Positions 1 to 7,590 of a stretch of DNA of 64,000 nt are shown here, one piece after another. The notes below the pieces were generated by a model. That model made no database searches. It saw only the letters and a program-made list of their open reading frames with translations, and was not told the DNA's origin. A program made the translations under genes and the position numbers. Origin of the DNA: Streptomyces sp. GESEQ-35 (GTDB lineage: Bacteria > Actinomycetota > Actinomycetes > Streptomycetales > Streptomycetaceae); the NCBI RefSeq assembly GCF_017948485.1, contig NZ_JAFFSX010000022.1:62001-126000 (forward strand), in the 5' to 3' direction. Position 1 is the stretch's first letter, and each line of letters starts with the position of its first letter.

Positions 1-600
1 GAGGTCGAGGTGGGGCACGGTGGGCGGCTGGGCCTCGAGCCGGGAGAGCAGCAGCCGGTCGCTGGTGATGGTGCGCGAGGTGAGGCGGGGCATCTTGTGC
101 CGGGAGAGATGGTCCCGGCGGCCGTTGTGGTCGAGCTGGCCGAGCAGGCTCTTGCCGATCGCGGTGGCGTGGGCGGAGAAGCGGAAGTCGACCCATTCGT
201 TGACCGCGGGGGTGGTGGGGCCGTCGGCGTACTGGGTGACCCTGATCTCGCCGTCGACGTACCGGCTGATGTAGACGGCGGCGCCCACCGAGTCGCGCAG
301 CCGGTCGAGGGTGCCCTGGAGCTTCTCGCGCAGGGCCTGGTCACGGCCGTGCGCGGAGGTGAGGCGGGCGAGGGCCTCGCCGGTGACATAGGCGCCGTCG
401 GCGATCTGCTCGACGTATCCCTCGCGGCGCAGCATCCGCAGCAGTGCGGTCAGCCGCTCGGGGTCGAGGCCGGTGTGCCGGACGAGCTCGGCTTCGGTGA
501 CCCCGGCGGATTGCCGCGCCACCGTCTCCAGCACGCGCAGGGCGTCCTGGGCCGAGTGGTTCGGCGCGGTCGGCTCGGTCGGCTCGTGCTTCAGCGCCAC
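1..600 (-). CDS. IclR-family transcriptional regulator (partial, 3' end off the window)
   Basis: Two hundred codons are visible; the C-terminal end lies beyond the left edge (family proteins are about 250-260 aa). The GTG start has AGGGGG six bases upstream. The first ~70 residues form an IclR winged helix (DALRVLETVARQ, then TEAELVRHTGLD), followed from about residue 85 by the effector-binding domain (AVYISRYVDGEIRV, FRFSAHATAIGKSLL). It lies directly downstream of, and on the same strand as, the ehu importer operon but behind a strong terminator, so it probably has its own promoter. By position it is the likely regulator of the importer and of the DUF3830/amidase/isomerase genes; that role is inferred. 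The family assignment is firm; the ligand is unknown. Confidence 0.88.
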   Translation of the reverse strand, partial: MALKHEPTEPTAPNHSAQDALRVLETVARQSAGVTEAELVRHTGLDPERLTALLRMLRREGYVEQIADGAYVTGEALARLTSAHGRDQALREKLQGTLDRLRDSVGAAVYISRYVDGEIRVTQYADGPTTPAVNEWVDFRFSAHATAIGKSLLGQLDHNGRRDHLSRHKMPRLTSRTITSDRLLLSRLEAQPPTVPHLDL

Positions 601-740
601 GGTGATCCCCCTGCGCTCGCTCTTGCTCGCTCTTGGGCCGCAATCCAGTCAGCGGATCCCCTCCACGATAACCGGCAAGAGGCTTGTAGTGAGCGGTTGT
701 TGACGAGATTCCGGCCCCCTCAGCAGGGGGACTGACACGC

Positions 741-752
741 TGGCATATGCCA
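741..752. promoter_or_regulatory. 12-bp perfect palindrome upstream of the IclR gene
   Basis: TGGCATATGCCA, a perfect palindrome about 140 bp upstream of the IclR start and just past the ehuA terminator. The identical 12-mer recurs at 23804-23815 upstream of the primase-polymerase-like gene. It has the form of a dimeric regulator site. I do not recognise the cognate protein. Confidence 0.4.
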
Positions 753-754
753 AA

Positions 755-788
755 GGCAAGCGCCGAGAGGTAGGTCCCGGCGCTTGCC
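755..788 (-). terminator. Intrinsic terminator of the ehu operon
   Basis: Perfect 11-bp inverted repeat (GGCAAGCGCCG / CGGCGCTTGCC) with a 12-nt loop, 19 bases past the ehuA stop. On the minus strand the stem is followed by TTTGG. Confidence 0.75.
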
Positions 789-806
789 CGCGTTCACCTC
801 CTGTAT

Positions 807-1589
807 TCACAACACCGCGCTGAGGAACTCCCGCGTTCGGTCCTGCTCGGGATCGCTGAAGATCTTCTCCGGCGGGCCGGCCTCGATGACCCGGCCGGAA
901 TCGAACATCAGGACCTGGTCCGAGATGTCCCGGGCGAAATTCATCTCGTGGGTCACACAGAGCATGGTGATGTCGGTGGTACGGGCGATGTCCCGGAGGA
1001 CATCGAGCACACCGGCGACCAGCTCGGGGTCGAGCGCGGAGGTCACCTCGTCGAGCAGCAGCACCTGCGGCCGCATCGCCAGCGCCCGCGCGATGGCGAC
1101 CCGCTGCTGCTGGCCGCCCGACAGCTGGGTCGGCCGGGCGTCGCACTTGTCGGCCAGGCCCACCAGGTCCAGCAGCCCGCGCGCCCGCTCCTCGGCCTCG
1201 TCCTTGGACATGCCGAGCACGGTGACCGGGGCCTCGGTGATGTTCCTGAGGGCCGTCATGTTCGGGAACAGGTTGAACTGCTGGAAGACCATCCCGATCT
1301 TCTTGCGGACCTCGCGGACCTGCTTCTCCGGCGCGGGGAACAACTGCTCACCGTCCACCGTGATGGTGCCCTCGTCGGGCTTGGTCAGCGTCATCAGCAG
1401 CCGCAGGATCGTGGTCTTGCCGGAGCCGGACGGGCCGATGAGGGTGACGTGCTTGCCCGCGCTCACGGAGAAGTCGAGGTGGTCGAGGACCGTGTTCTCG
1501 CCGAACCGCTTGGTCACGTTCTCCAGGCGGATCAGTTCGGTCGAGGGGGCCGGCGCGTCGGTCGGGTTCTTTTCTGTGTCAACGGACAA
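807..1589 (-). CDS. ehuA: Ehu-type amino-acid/ectoine ABC transporter ATP-binding protein
   Basis: A 260-aa polar-amino-acid ABC ATPase that powers the importer encoded just upstream. Walker A is GPSGSGKT (about residues 52-59), the Q-loop region is MVFQQFNLFPNMT, the signature motif is LSGGQQQR, Walker B is VLLLDEVTSALD and the switch His is in CVTHEM. The start is a TTG with GGAG about seven bases upstream and overlaps the ehuD stop by 11 bases, so the two are translationally coupled. Last gene of the operon ehuB-ehuC-ehuD-ehuA, ending at a strong hairpin. The Ehu family was described for ectoine/hydroxyectoine uptake; the real substrate here could be another amino acid. Confidence 0.85.
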   Translation of the reverse strand: MSVDTEKNPTDAPAPSTELIRLENVTKRFGENTVLDHLDFSVSAGKHVTLIGPSGSGKTTILRLLMTLTKPDEGTITVDGEQLFPAPEKQVREVRKKIGMVFQQFNLFPNMTALRNITEAPVTVLGMSKDEAEERARGLLDLVGLADKCDARPTQLSGGQQQRVAIARALAMRPQVLLLDEVTSALDPELVAGVLDVLRDIARTTDITMLCVTHEMNFARDISDQVLMFDSGRVIEAGPPEKIFSDPEQDRTREFLSAVL

Positions 1590-2229
1590 GGCGTCGCTCC
1601 AGGGTGCGCATCAGGACGGAGGCGAGGTAGGAGATGAGGATGAAGGCCACGCCGATCACGGTCAGCGGCTCGGTGAACCGGAAGGTCTGCTGGGAGAACA
1701 GCCGTGCCTCGCCCATCATGTCCAGCACGGTGATGGCCATCAGCAGCGGCGTGTCCTTGAGCATCGCGATCACGTAGTTGCCGAGCGCAGGCACGACCCG
1801 GCGGATCGCCTGCGGCAGGATCACCACGGTCCACGTCCGCTTGAGCGGCAGGTTCAGCGCGGTCGCCGCCTCCCACTGGCCGACGGGCACCGCCTCGATA
1901 CCGGCCCGGTAGACCTGCATCGTGTACGTCGAGTAGTGCAGGCCGATGGCGAAGACGCCGGTGGCCAGCGCGGAGAAGGTGATGTCCCACTCGGGCAGGA
2001 CGTAGAAGAGGAAGAACAGCTGCACCAGCAGCGGGGTGTTGCGCACGAACTCCGTGACCACCCCGACCGGCCAGGTCACCCAGCGCGTCGGCACCCGCAT
2101 CAGCAGCGCCCACACCAGGCCCAGCGCGAAGGAGATCAGCGAGCCCAGCACCAGCGCCTGGAGGGTGACCAGCAGGCCGTCCCAGAAATGCGGCATGAAG
2201 TCGCCTACGGCGTCCCAGTCCCAGTTCAT
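1579..2229 (-). CDS. ehuD: Ehu-type ABC transporter permease
   Basis: A 216-aa inner-membrane permease of the His/Glu/Arg (HisMQ-type) importer class, with about five transmembrane segments (for example LLVTLQALVLGSLISFALGL near the N-terminus). The coupling loop EAATALNLPLKRTWTVVILP, which contacts the ATPase, is in the second half. Its ATG overlaps the ehuC stop as ATGA. It pairs with EhuC to form the channel. Family assignment is firm; substrate uncertain. Confidence 0.85.
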   Translation of the reverse strand: MNWDWDAVGDFMPHFWDGLLVTLQALVLGSLISFALGLVWALLMRVPTRWVTWPVGVVTEFVRNTPLLVQLFFLFYVLPEWDITFSALATGVFAIGLHYSTYTMQVYRAGIEAVPVGQWEAATALNLPLKRTWTVVILPQAIRRVVPALGNYVIAMLKDTPLLMAITVLDMMGEARLFSQQTFRFTEPLTVIGVAFILISYLASVLMRTLERRLVR

Positions 2230-2951
2230 CCGACACCACCTCCGGCTCCGACGCCGGTGGTATCGGCGCGCTTCAGTTCCTGCGCGGAAATGCCGCGCTT
2301 CGGCGCCTTGCCGACCCCGGCCTTCAACTTCTTCTCAAGACCCCGCATGACCCGCGTGAGCAGGAAGGCGATCACGAAGTAGATCAGCAGGATGTACGTG
2401 TAGATCTCCGCGCTCTCCTGAAGTGCCAGCCGCACCAGGTTGCCGCTGAACGCCAGATCGCCCATGCCCATGATCGACACCAGCGCGGTGCCCTTGAGCA
2501 GCTCGATCAGCAGGTTGGAGAACGGCGGGATCATCTCCGGAACCGCCTGCGGCAACAGGATCAGCCGCATCCGCTGCCAGGGCGTGAAGCTGAGCGCGAT
2601 CCCGCCCTCCTTCTGCGCCGGGTCGACGGCGGTCAGCGCGCCGCGCACGATCTCGGAGCCGTACGCCCCGTAGGTCAGCCCGAGGGCGAGCGTGCCCGCC
2701 CACATCGGCACCAGCTGCCAGCCGAAGGCGGGCGGCAGCACGAAGAACACCCAGAAGATCATGACCAGCGCGGACGTCCCGCGGAACACCTCGGTGTAGA
2801 AGCCCGCGAGGAAGCGGACGATCCACAGCCGGTGGGTGCGGGCGATGCCGACCACGAAGGAGACGGCGCCCGCGAGCAGCGTGCTGAAGAACAGCAGCTG
2901 GATCGTGATCCAGATGCCTTTGAGTACGAGTTCCCACAGTCCCGAGGTCAT
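2226..2951 (-). CDS. ehuC: Ehu-type ABC transporter permease
   Basis: A 241-aa HisMQ-type permease with about five membrane segments; the EAA-like loop is KEGGIALSFTPWQRMRLILL. I chose the ATG at 2951, which overlaps the ehuB stop (ATGA) and has AAGGAG 11 bases upstream, instead of the in-frame GTG three codons earlier, which lies only two bases after that AAGGAG. It forms the heterodimeric channel with EhuD. Confidence 0.85.
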   Translation of the reverse strand: MTSGLWELVLKGIWITIQLLFFSTLLAGAVSFVVGIARTHRLWIVRFLAGFYTEVFRGTSALVMIFWVFFVLPPAFGWQLVPMWAGTLALGLTYGAYGSEIVRGALTAVDPAQKEGGIALSFTPWQRMRLILLPQAVPEMIPPFSNLLIELLKGTALVSIMGMGDLAFSGNLVRLALQESAEIYTYILLIYFVIAFLLTRVMRGLEKKLKAGVGKAPKRGISAQELKRADTTGVGAGGGVG

Positions 2952-3853
2952 CCGCCGCACAGCTCCTTCGCGGTGAGATCGGTCATCTCGGCCTTGGTGA
3001 AGCCGAAGGGCTGGAGGATGCGGAACAGCTCCCCGCTCTTCTTCAGCTTCCGCAGTTCCACGTTGAAGGCGTCCCGCAGTTTCGTCTCCGTCGGGCGGAA
3101 CGCGAAGGCGCCTCCGTCGACATGCGGTTTGCCGTCGAGGATGGGTTTGAAGGGCTCGGTCGACTCGGCCTTGCCGGACTTCTTCACCACCTCACGGGTG
3201 GTGAGCGCGGTCCCGGCGAAGACGTCGACGCGCCCCGCCTCCACGGCGTTCAGCCCGGCGACCTGGTCGGGGACGATCAGGATGTCGCTCTCCTTGTACC
3301 CCGCCTGGACGGCGTACTCGATCTCCGCGTAACCGGTTCCGGTGGCGAACTTCGCCTTCTTCTCGACGACGTCCTTGTAGTTGTGCAGCCCTTTCGGATT
3401 TCCCTTGCGCACGATGAAGGCGTCGAGCATCTGGTAGTCCGGATCGGCGAAGATGACCTCGGCGCAGCGCTCGGCGTTGACGTACATCCCGGCCGCGACC
3501 ACGTCGAACTGCTGCGAGTTCAGGCCGGGTATCAGCGATCCGAACTCCGTCGGCACGGGCTGCACGCTGTCCACCCCGAGCCGCTTGAAGATCGCCCTCG
3601 CCAGCTCAGGTGCTTCCCCGGTGAGCTCGCCATCTGTGTTGATGTATCCGAACGGAATCTCACCCGCGATCCCCAGCCGTACGACACCCTGGGCCTTGAG
3701 CCGGTCGAGCAGATCACCGCCCTCCGTGGTCGATGCCGTGGCGACGCGCGAGCAGCCCGCGGCACCCAGCGCGCCGAGCGCCGCCACCCCCGCGAGCAGC
3801 GACCGGCGCGTGGGCCCGGACGTATATGAGCCATGTTCCATAGATGGAGCCAT
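2948..3853 (-). CDS. ehuB: Ehu-type solute-binding lipoprotein
   Basis: A roughly 301-aa family-3 extracellular solute-binding protein, first gene of the importer operon. The N-terminus has a twin-arginine-like stretch (GPTRRSLLAG) running into a lipobox (ALGAAGC), so the mature protein is probably a Tat-exported lipoprotein. The binding fold follows (GVVRLGIAGEIPFGYI, then IFKRLGVDSVQPVPTEFGSL), close to the EhuB pattern as I remember it. Start uncertain: MAPSMEHG at 3853 is used, but ATGs at 3841 and 3877 are in frame and none has a good SD. The promoter of the operon must lie in the roughly 95-bp gap shared with the divergent DUF3830 gene. Confidence 0.82.
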   Translation of the reverse strand: MAPSMEHGSYTSGPTRRSLLAGVAALGALGAAGCSRVATASTTEGGDLLDRLKAQGVVRLGIAGEIPFGYINTDGELTGEAPELARAIFKRLGVDSVQPVPTEFGSLIPGLNSQQFDVVAAGMYVNAERCAEVIFADPDYQMLDAFIVRKGNPKGLHNYKDVVEKKAKFATGTGYAEIEYAVQAGYKESDILIVPDQVAGLNAVEAGRVDVFAGTALTTREVVKKSGKAESTEPFKPILDGKPHVDGGAFAFRPTETKLRDAFNVELRKLKKSGELFRILQPFGFTKAEMTDLTAKELCGG

Positions 3854-3949
3854 GGCGGCGCAACTACCCGACCTCATGTGACTTATGCGGGCCGATTTCG
3901 GCCCCGGTCCTGGCCAGGCCCTCTTGACCGGCGAGGCACCATGGACTGC

Positions 3950-4444
3950 ATGGCTGATCGTTATATCGAGGTATCGCTGGTCAAGCGCGGAATCACCTGC
4001 ACGGCCCGGCTGCTCGACGACCGGGCGCCGATCACCTGCGCGGCCGTCTGGGATTCCCTGCCGCTCGCCGGCGACGTCTACCACGCGAAGTACGCACGCA
4101 ATGAGATCTACGCCCTTTTTCCGCCATTCGCGACAGCGGAACCACCCCTGGAAAACCCGACAGTAACCCCCATTCCCGGCGATCTGTGCTATTTCGCCTT
4201 CGCGGGATCGGAGCTGGGCACCAAGGCCTACGGCTACGACCGGGAGGTCCGCCCCGGCACGACCGTCGTCGACCTGGCCCTGTTCTACGAGCGCAACAAC
4301 CTGTTGCTCAACGGCGACGTGGGGTGGGTGCCGGGGATTGTGTGGGGCGCGGTGGTCGAGGGCCTCCCCGAGATGGCGGAGGCCTGCAACGACCTGTGGC
4401 GGACCGGGGCGGCGGGGGAGAGCCTCAGCTTCCGGAGGGCGTGA
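3950..4444 (+). CDS. DUF3830 family protein
   Basis: A 164-aa soluble protein recognised as DUF3830 (DLCYFAFAGSELGTKAYGYD and ERNNLLLNGDVGWVPGIVWG in the C-terminal half), a family I recall as having a cyclophilin-like fold and no settled biochemical role. An ATG nine bases upstream (3941) is equally possible: a GAGG lies 4 bases before that one and 13 before this one. Divergent from ehuB. Such genes often sit with amidases, Asp/Glu-racemase-type enzymes and amino-acid importers; here those partners are split by the 4.5-13.9 kb island. A helper role in that catabolism is inference. Confidence 0.75.
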   Translation: MADRYIEVSLVKRGITCTARLLDDRAPITCAAVWDSLPLAGDVYHAKYARNEIYALFPPFATAEPPLENPTVTPIPGDLCYFAFAGSELGTKAYGYDREVRPGTTVVDLALFYERNNLLLNGDVGWVPGIVWGAVVEGLPEMAEACNDLWRTGAAGESLSFRRA

Positions 4445-4451
4445 GGGTGTA

Positions 4452-4500
4452 TGGCGCCCTGGACGGACATGGCCTGAAACTGCTACCGATCAGGGCGCCA
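4452..4500 (+). terminator. Probable terminator after DUF3830 gene
   Basis: Perfect 10-bp inverted repeat TGGCGCCCTG / CAGGGCGCCA separated by 29 bases, starting seven bases after the stop codon. The long loop makes it weaker than the other terminators. It also marks the left edge of the accessory island. Confidence 0.4.
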
Positions 4501-4533
4501 TCCACCTCGTCGCCACACGGGTTGGAGTACTGA

Positions 4534-5025
4534 CTACTCGCCGCTGTACAGCCCCGGGATGTGCCGCCGCGACGCTGCAATGAACTCATAGATCAAGGAC
4601 CGCGACTCTTCGCGGACAGGATCCAGTTCGTCCCGCAACTGCGCACCGGGAATTCGGTCAACCGCCTTGAGGGCCCTCCGCCCCAGCTCATCCAGCTCCA
4701 CGGAGTCCGTCAGCAACTCGGCGCGGAACATGGCCTCCATGGCCGCGGCCCTCAACCTCTGGGCTTCCCGCCGCAGTTCATGAATCGACTCCTCGCCAAC
4801 GGCGCGGCCATCGTGCTTGGCGAACCAGTAGTCCATCTGACCGCGCCGATAGTTCGCCAGCGCACCCCCGTACGCGCAATACGCGTCGATGCGCTCCTGC
4901 CGCAGCCGCTCGCTGCGCGTGAACTGCTCGGCCCGCAGCTCGGTGCGCCGCTGAAACAGATGGGTCAAGGTCGCTCCGAGCAGCGTGCCGAGCACGGCTA
5001 CGAGGCTTGCGGCAACGACGTCCAT
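4534..5025 (-). CDS. Hypothetical membrane-anchored protein
   Basis: A 163-aa protein with one N-terminal transmembrane segment (about residues 3-20, VVAASLVAVLGTLLGATLTH) followed by a long charged, mostly helical region (QRRTELRAEQFTRSERLRQE) that could form a coiled coil. Start placed at the ATG immediately before the membrane segment; an upstream ATG would add 12 residues. I recognise the architecture as common in Streptomyces hypotheticals but know no function. Confidence 0.65.
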   Translation of the reverse strand: MDVVAASLVAVLGTLLGATLTHLFQRRTELRAEQFTRSERLRQERIDAYCAYGGALANYRRGQMDYWFAKHDGRAVGEESIHELRREAQRLRAAAMEAMFRAELLTDSVELDELGRRALKAVDRIPGAQLRDELDPVREESRSLIYEFIAASRRHIPGLYSGE

Positions 5026-5112
5026 GCTGTCAGCGAAGCACGTGCAGACGTATGGCCACACCCAGTCCGCGGACTCTGAGGCGTTCGCACGCTCTGGTCA
5101 CTCACCACTTGA

Positions 5113-5124
5113 AAAGGTTCCTTT
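5113..5124. promoter_or_regulatory. Small inverted repeat upstream of the ArsR remnant
   Basis: AAAGG-TT-CCTTT, 20 bp before the start codon of the decayed ArsR gene. Position and symmetry fit an autoregulatory operator of an ArsR-type repressor. Inference only. Confidence 0.35.
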
Positions 5125-5144
5125 AGAAAGCTAGCTCTAGATGG

Positions 5145-5493
5145 ATGTCCGAGCCCACGTCCACGCCCGGCACGCCGAAGCGCTCCGTCCACTTCGACGA
5201 TCCTCGTGCCCTGCGTGCCTACGCCCACCCGACCCGGAGGAAGTTGGTCGGGCTGATACGGGTCGAAGGCCCGTTCACCGCTTCCGCGCGAGTGGCGCGA
5301 GGCGGAGCAGCTCAGCGACGACATCGTCTACCTGGCGGCGGCCGAACTCGCCGAGTTGAGAGAGCGGTTCTCATTGCTGCTCGATTCCTACGGCGGGCGG
5401 GCCGACGATCCGTCACAGCGCCCTGAAGGGGCGGAGCCGGTGACCGTGTTGCGCATCGCGTTCCGCAACCGCCGGGAAGAGCCCGCGTCATGA
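5145..5493 (+). pseudogene. ArsR-family winged-helix regulator, internally deleted and frameshifted
   Basis: The N-terminus (ALRAYAHPTRRKLVGLIRVE) is the first helix-turn-helix segment of an ArsR-type regulator. From about 5290 the matching C-terminal part (EWREAEQLSDDIVYLAAAEL, then VTVLRIAFRNR) continues in the +1 frame up to the TGA at 5491-5493. The recognition helix and wing that normally lie between are missing. So a deletion has joined the two ends out of frame and removed DNA binding. Either half could still be translated as a fragment. Confidence 0.7.
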
Positions 5494-5705
5494 ACCACCA
5501 CCCGGACATCCACCACTACATCCACACCGCCCGCGCCGCCGATCTGCATGCACAGGCCTGCGCGTGGCAGCTGCGCCGGACCGTCGGCTCCAATCATTCG
5601 GACCCGACCGTCATGCCTGCCCGGGCCCGCCTCGGGTGGCTGCTGATCGAGGTTGGCCTACGGCTCGTGCGCCCGCCGAAGTTGCCGCGCCCGGCAAAGG
5701 GCTGA
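5490..5705 (+). CDS. Small hypothetical protein downstream of ArsR remnant
   Basis: A 71-aa basic, histidine-rich protein (ATTA-free start MNHHPDIHHYIHTARAADLH; later RLGWLLIEVGLRLV). Its ATG overlaps the TGA of the ArsR remnant, the usual arrangement for a coupled partner gene. Similar small proteins sit next to ArsR genes in other Streptomyces, as far as I recall. No function known. With its regulator decayed it may itself be on the way to loss. Confidence 0.5.
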   Translation: MNHHPDIHHYIHTARAADLHAQACAWQLRRTVGSNHSDPTVMPARARLGWLLIEVGLRLVRPPKLPRPAKG

Positions 5706-5827
5706 CGGTCCCAACTCGTCCTGCCGTGCAGCTTGTTTACGGCGTCATTGAACGAGGTGAGTGTGGCGCCGTGGGTGCCCTGCCTCAAACCGCTTCTTCC
5801 CGGGCGGCGGTACGATTTCGCCGTCCA

Positions 5828-6739
5828 TCAGGCAGTGCCATCGCGCCACTTGTTGCAGGCTGCTTCGAGTTCTTTGAGGTCCCCTCCCAAAGGCCCTAGC
5901 GGATCCGGCCATATCGGGTGGTCCAGCGCGCGACGTAGATCTGCAATGAATCGTTCTCTGGTTCTCTCGGAGAGTAGTGGCCTTCCGATTGATCGATATC
6001 CGGTCTCGATCGGAGTGCTGAGCCATAAGTCGAGTTCGCGGATGTGTTCTCGTGTCCCCTGTTTGAAGCTGATGTCTTGGCTGACCCGTGGGAGGTCCTG
6101 AAACGCTTCTCGAATGGCAGCTATTTCTCGCGATACGACTGTGCACACTTTGCGTACCCGTTGGTTCACCTTATGTGCGAACGATGCACTTGCCAGAAAT
6201 AACGTGACGCTGATGGCGAGCCTAGCTGCACCGGGGAGTGAAGACTGTGCACATACGACCAAGATGCATCCGAATGCGACGAGCACTGCAGCCATTGAAT
6301 GAACGGTCGTTGCGCTGGTAATACGGTACTCGATGCCTTCCTGGGTGCGTGGATCCCGGGAAGGCTCAAATGGGCCAGCGGCTAGTCGCAATCCGGATAT
6401 GGTGAATGCGAGAGTAATCCCGATCGATTCAGGGTCCGCACTAGAGCTTCCCACGATAGTGAAAGATGCGGTAGGGGCAAGCGCGATCACGCATCCCGCA
6501 GTGGGGGCCGCTAAGGCCGATTTGGTCACTGCCTTTAGTGCACGCTCTGGAGGGTTTATCAATAGTTCGGCGCCAAGTAGCGCGAAGATAAACGCCATGA
6601 AGCCTCTCGTGATCCAGTCTTGGAGAGAATCGCCCGAGAATGCGGAGATCGTCAGTATCCCCGAAGCTGTGAGCGCTATGGTGGCCAGCTTCTGATCGCG
6701 ACGCCGATCCCTTGGGTCCAATTCATGGAAGGCGGTCAT
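5828..6739 (-). CDS. Hypothetical membrane protein, low GC, TTA codon
   Basis: A 303-aa protein with about four to six hydrophobic segments (for example GFMAFIFALLGAELLINP, MAAVLVAFGCILVVCAQSS, AARLAISVTLFLASASF) and a charged, mainly helical C-terminal third. Sampled lines across the gene are near 50% GC, against about 70% in the flanks, which points to recent transfer. Codon 180 is TTA (bases 6200-6202), a codon read by the bldA tRNA in Streptomyces. The start ATG at 6739 has only a weak GAAAG-like SD; an upstream start would add 11 residues. I do not recognise the family. Confidence 0.6.
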   Translation of the reverse strand: MTAFHELDPRDRRRDQKLATIALTASGILTISAFSGDSLQDWITRGFMAFIFALLGAELLINPPERALKAVTKSALAAPTAGCVIALAPTASFTIVGSSSADPESIGITLAFTISGLRLAAGPFEPSRDPRTQEGIEYRITSATTVHSMAAVLVAFGCILVVCAQSSLPGAARLAISVTLFLASASFAHKVNQRVRKVCTVVSREIAAIREAFQDLPRVSQDISFKQGTREHIRELDLWLSTPIETGYRSIGRPLLSERTRERFIADLRRALDHPIWPDPLGPLGGDLKELEAACNKWRDGTA

Positions 6740-6836
6740 TGAATTCTTTCTATGCTGCGGGTAGCCGAGCAACCACCCTTCAAACAGGGATTATCACGCT
6801 GTTTCAAGTAGCGCTCTTCTGCATGCTCCCCGCGTT

Positions 6837-7568
6837 TCAGCGCCCGTTCGCCGGAGCCCGGGCCGCGAGTACCGGAATGGCGGCGATCTTCTCCGCGTCC
6901 AAGTGCTCCCACACCAGCCCGGCCGGCCGGTGAGGCGACTCACAGGAGATCACCTCGTCGGGAGTGACGATCAAGTCCACACCGAAGTCGTGATCGGTTG
7001 CCGGGAGGTCCTCCTCCAGCACCTGGAGGGAGTGGACTGTGGATACGACCACCGTCCGGTCGCTGATCAGACCAGCTTCCATCAGGAACGCGAACTCAAG
7101 ATCGGAATATCCGGCGCCCTTGCCGATGCGTACACCGACCCGGTTTACCGCCACACTGCCCACGACCACCATGTCGACGGGCCGCAGGTCAGCCACGTCA
7201 ACCCGCGGAGCCACCGTCGCCGCAATCTTGCTGGAAGCTGCCTCCTGCGGAGAGACGGGGAGCACCGCGGGATCGAGAAGAAAGAAGGGGCGCGGATCGG
7301 CGAGCTTCGGCACGGCCATGAACACCGTCTTCCGCTCGGCAAGCGCGCGAGCCCGCACTGGCAGCTGCGCTTTGTCCGGCACGGCCTTGATGACCCGCGC
7401 GTCGCGCCAGGACTTCAGGTCGGCGAGCCGGTCCGCAGCGGCGTCGGAGCCTTTGAAGTTCGGGATGCGGCCGTGTGCTGTGTCGTTCAGGACGGCGTTT
7501 TCCGCGTCAAGCAGATCCCAGACGCGCTCGCGTACTCGTTGCTTGGCCTCGTCCGCATGTGTGCGCAC
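6837..7568 (-). CDS. 5-formyltetrahydrofolate cyclo-ligase family protein
   Basis: A 243-aa protein of the MTHFS family, which converts 5-formyl-THF plus ATP to 5,10-methenyl-THF. The family signature appears as GVRIGKGAGYSDLEFAFL around residues 145-162, with an N-terminal basic region (AKQRVRERVWDLL). GTG start with AGGAG seven bases upstream. It follows the HTH/TPR regulator by 22 bases on the same strand, so the two are probably one operon. Streptomyces often carry such an accessory MTHFS paralogue beside a regulator; housekeeping enzymes are usually shorter, so a specialised role is possible. Confidence 0.8.
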   Translation of the reverse strand: MRTHADEAKQRVRERVWDLLDAENAVLNDTAHGRIPNFKGSDAAADRLADLKSWRDARVIKAVPDKAQLPVRARALAERKTVFMAVPKLADPRPFFLLDPAVLPVSPQEAASSKIAATVAPRVDVADLRPVDMVVVGSVAVNRVGVRIGKGAGYSDLEFAFLMEAGLISDRTVVVSTVHSLQVLEEDLPATDHDFGVDLIVTPDEVISCESPHRPAGLVWEHLDAEKIAAIPVLAARAPANGR

Positions 7569-7590
7569 GTCGGGCTCCTTCCTGCCGTGG

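Noticed and set aside
2952..2960. GTG start of ehuC three codons upstream of the chosen ATG
   Set aside because: It lies only two bases from the AAGGAG, while the ATG has workable spacing and the usual ATGA overlap.
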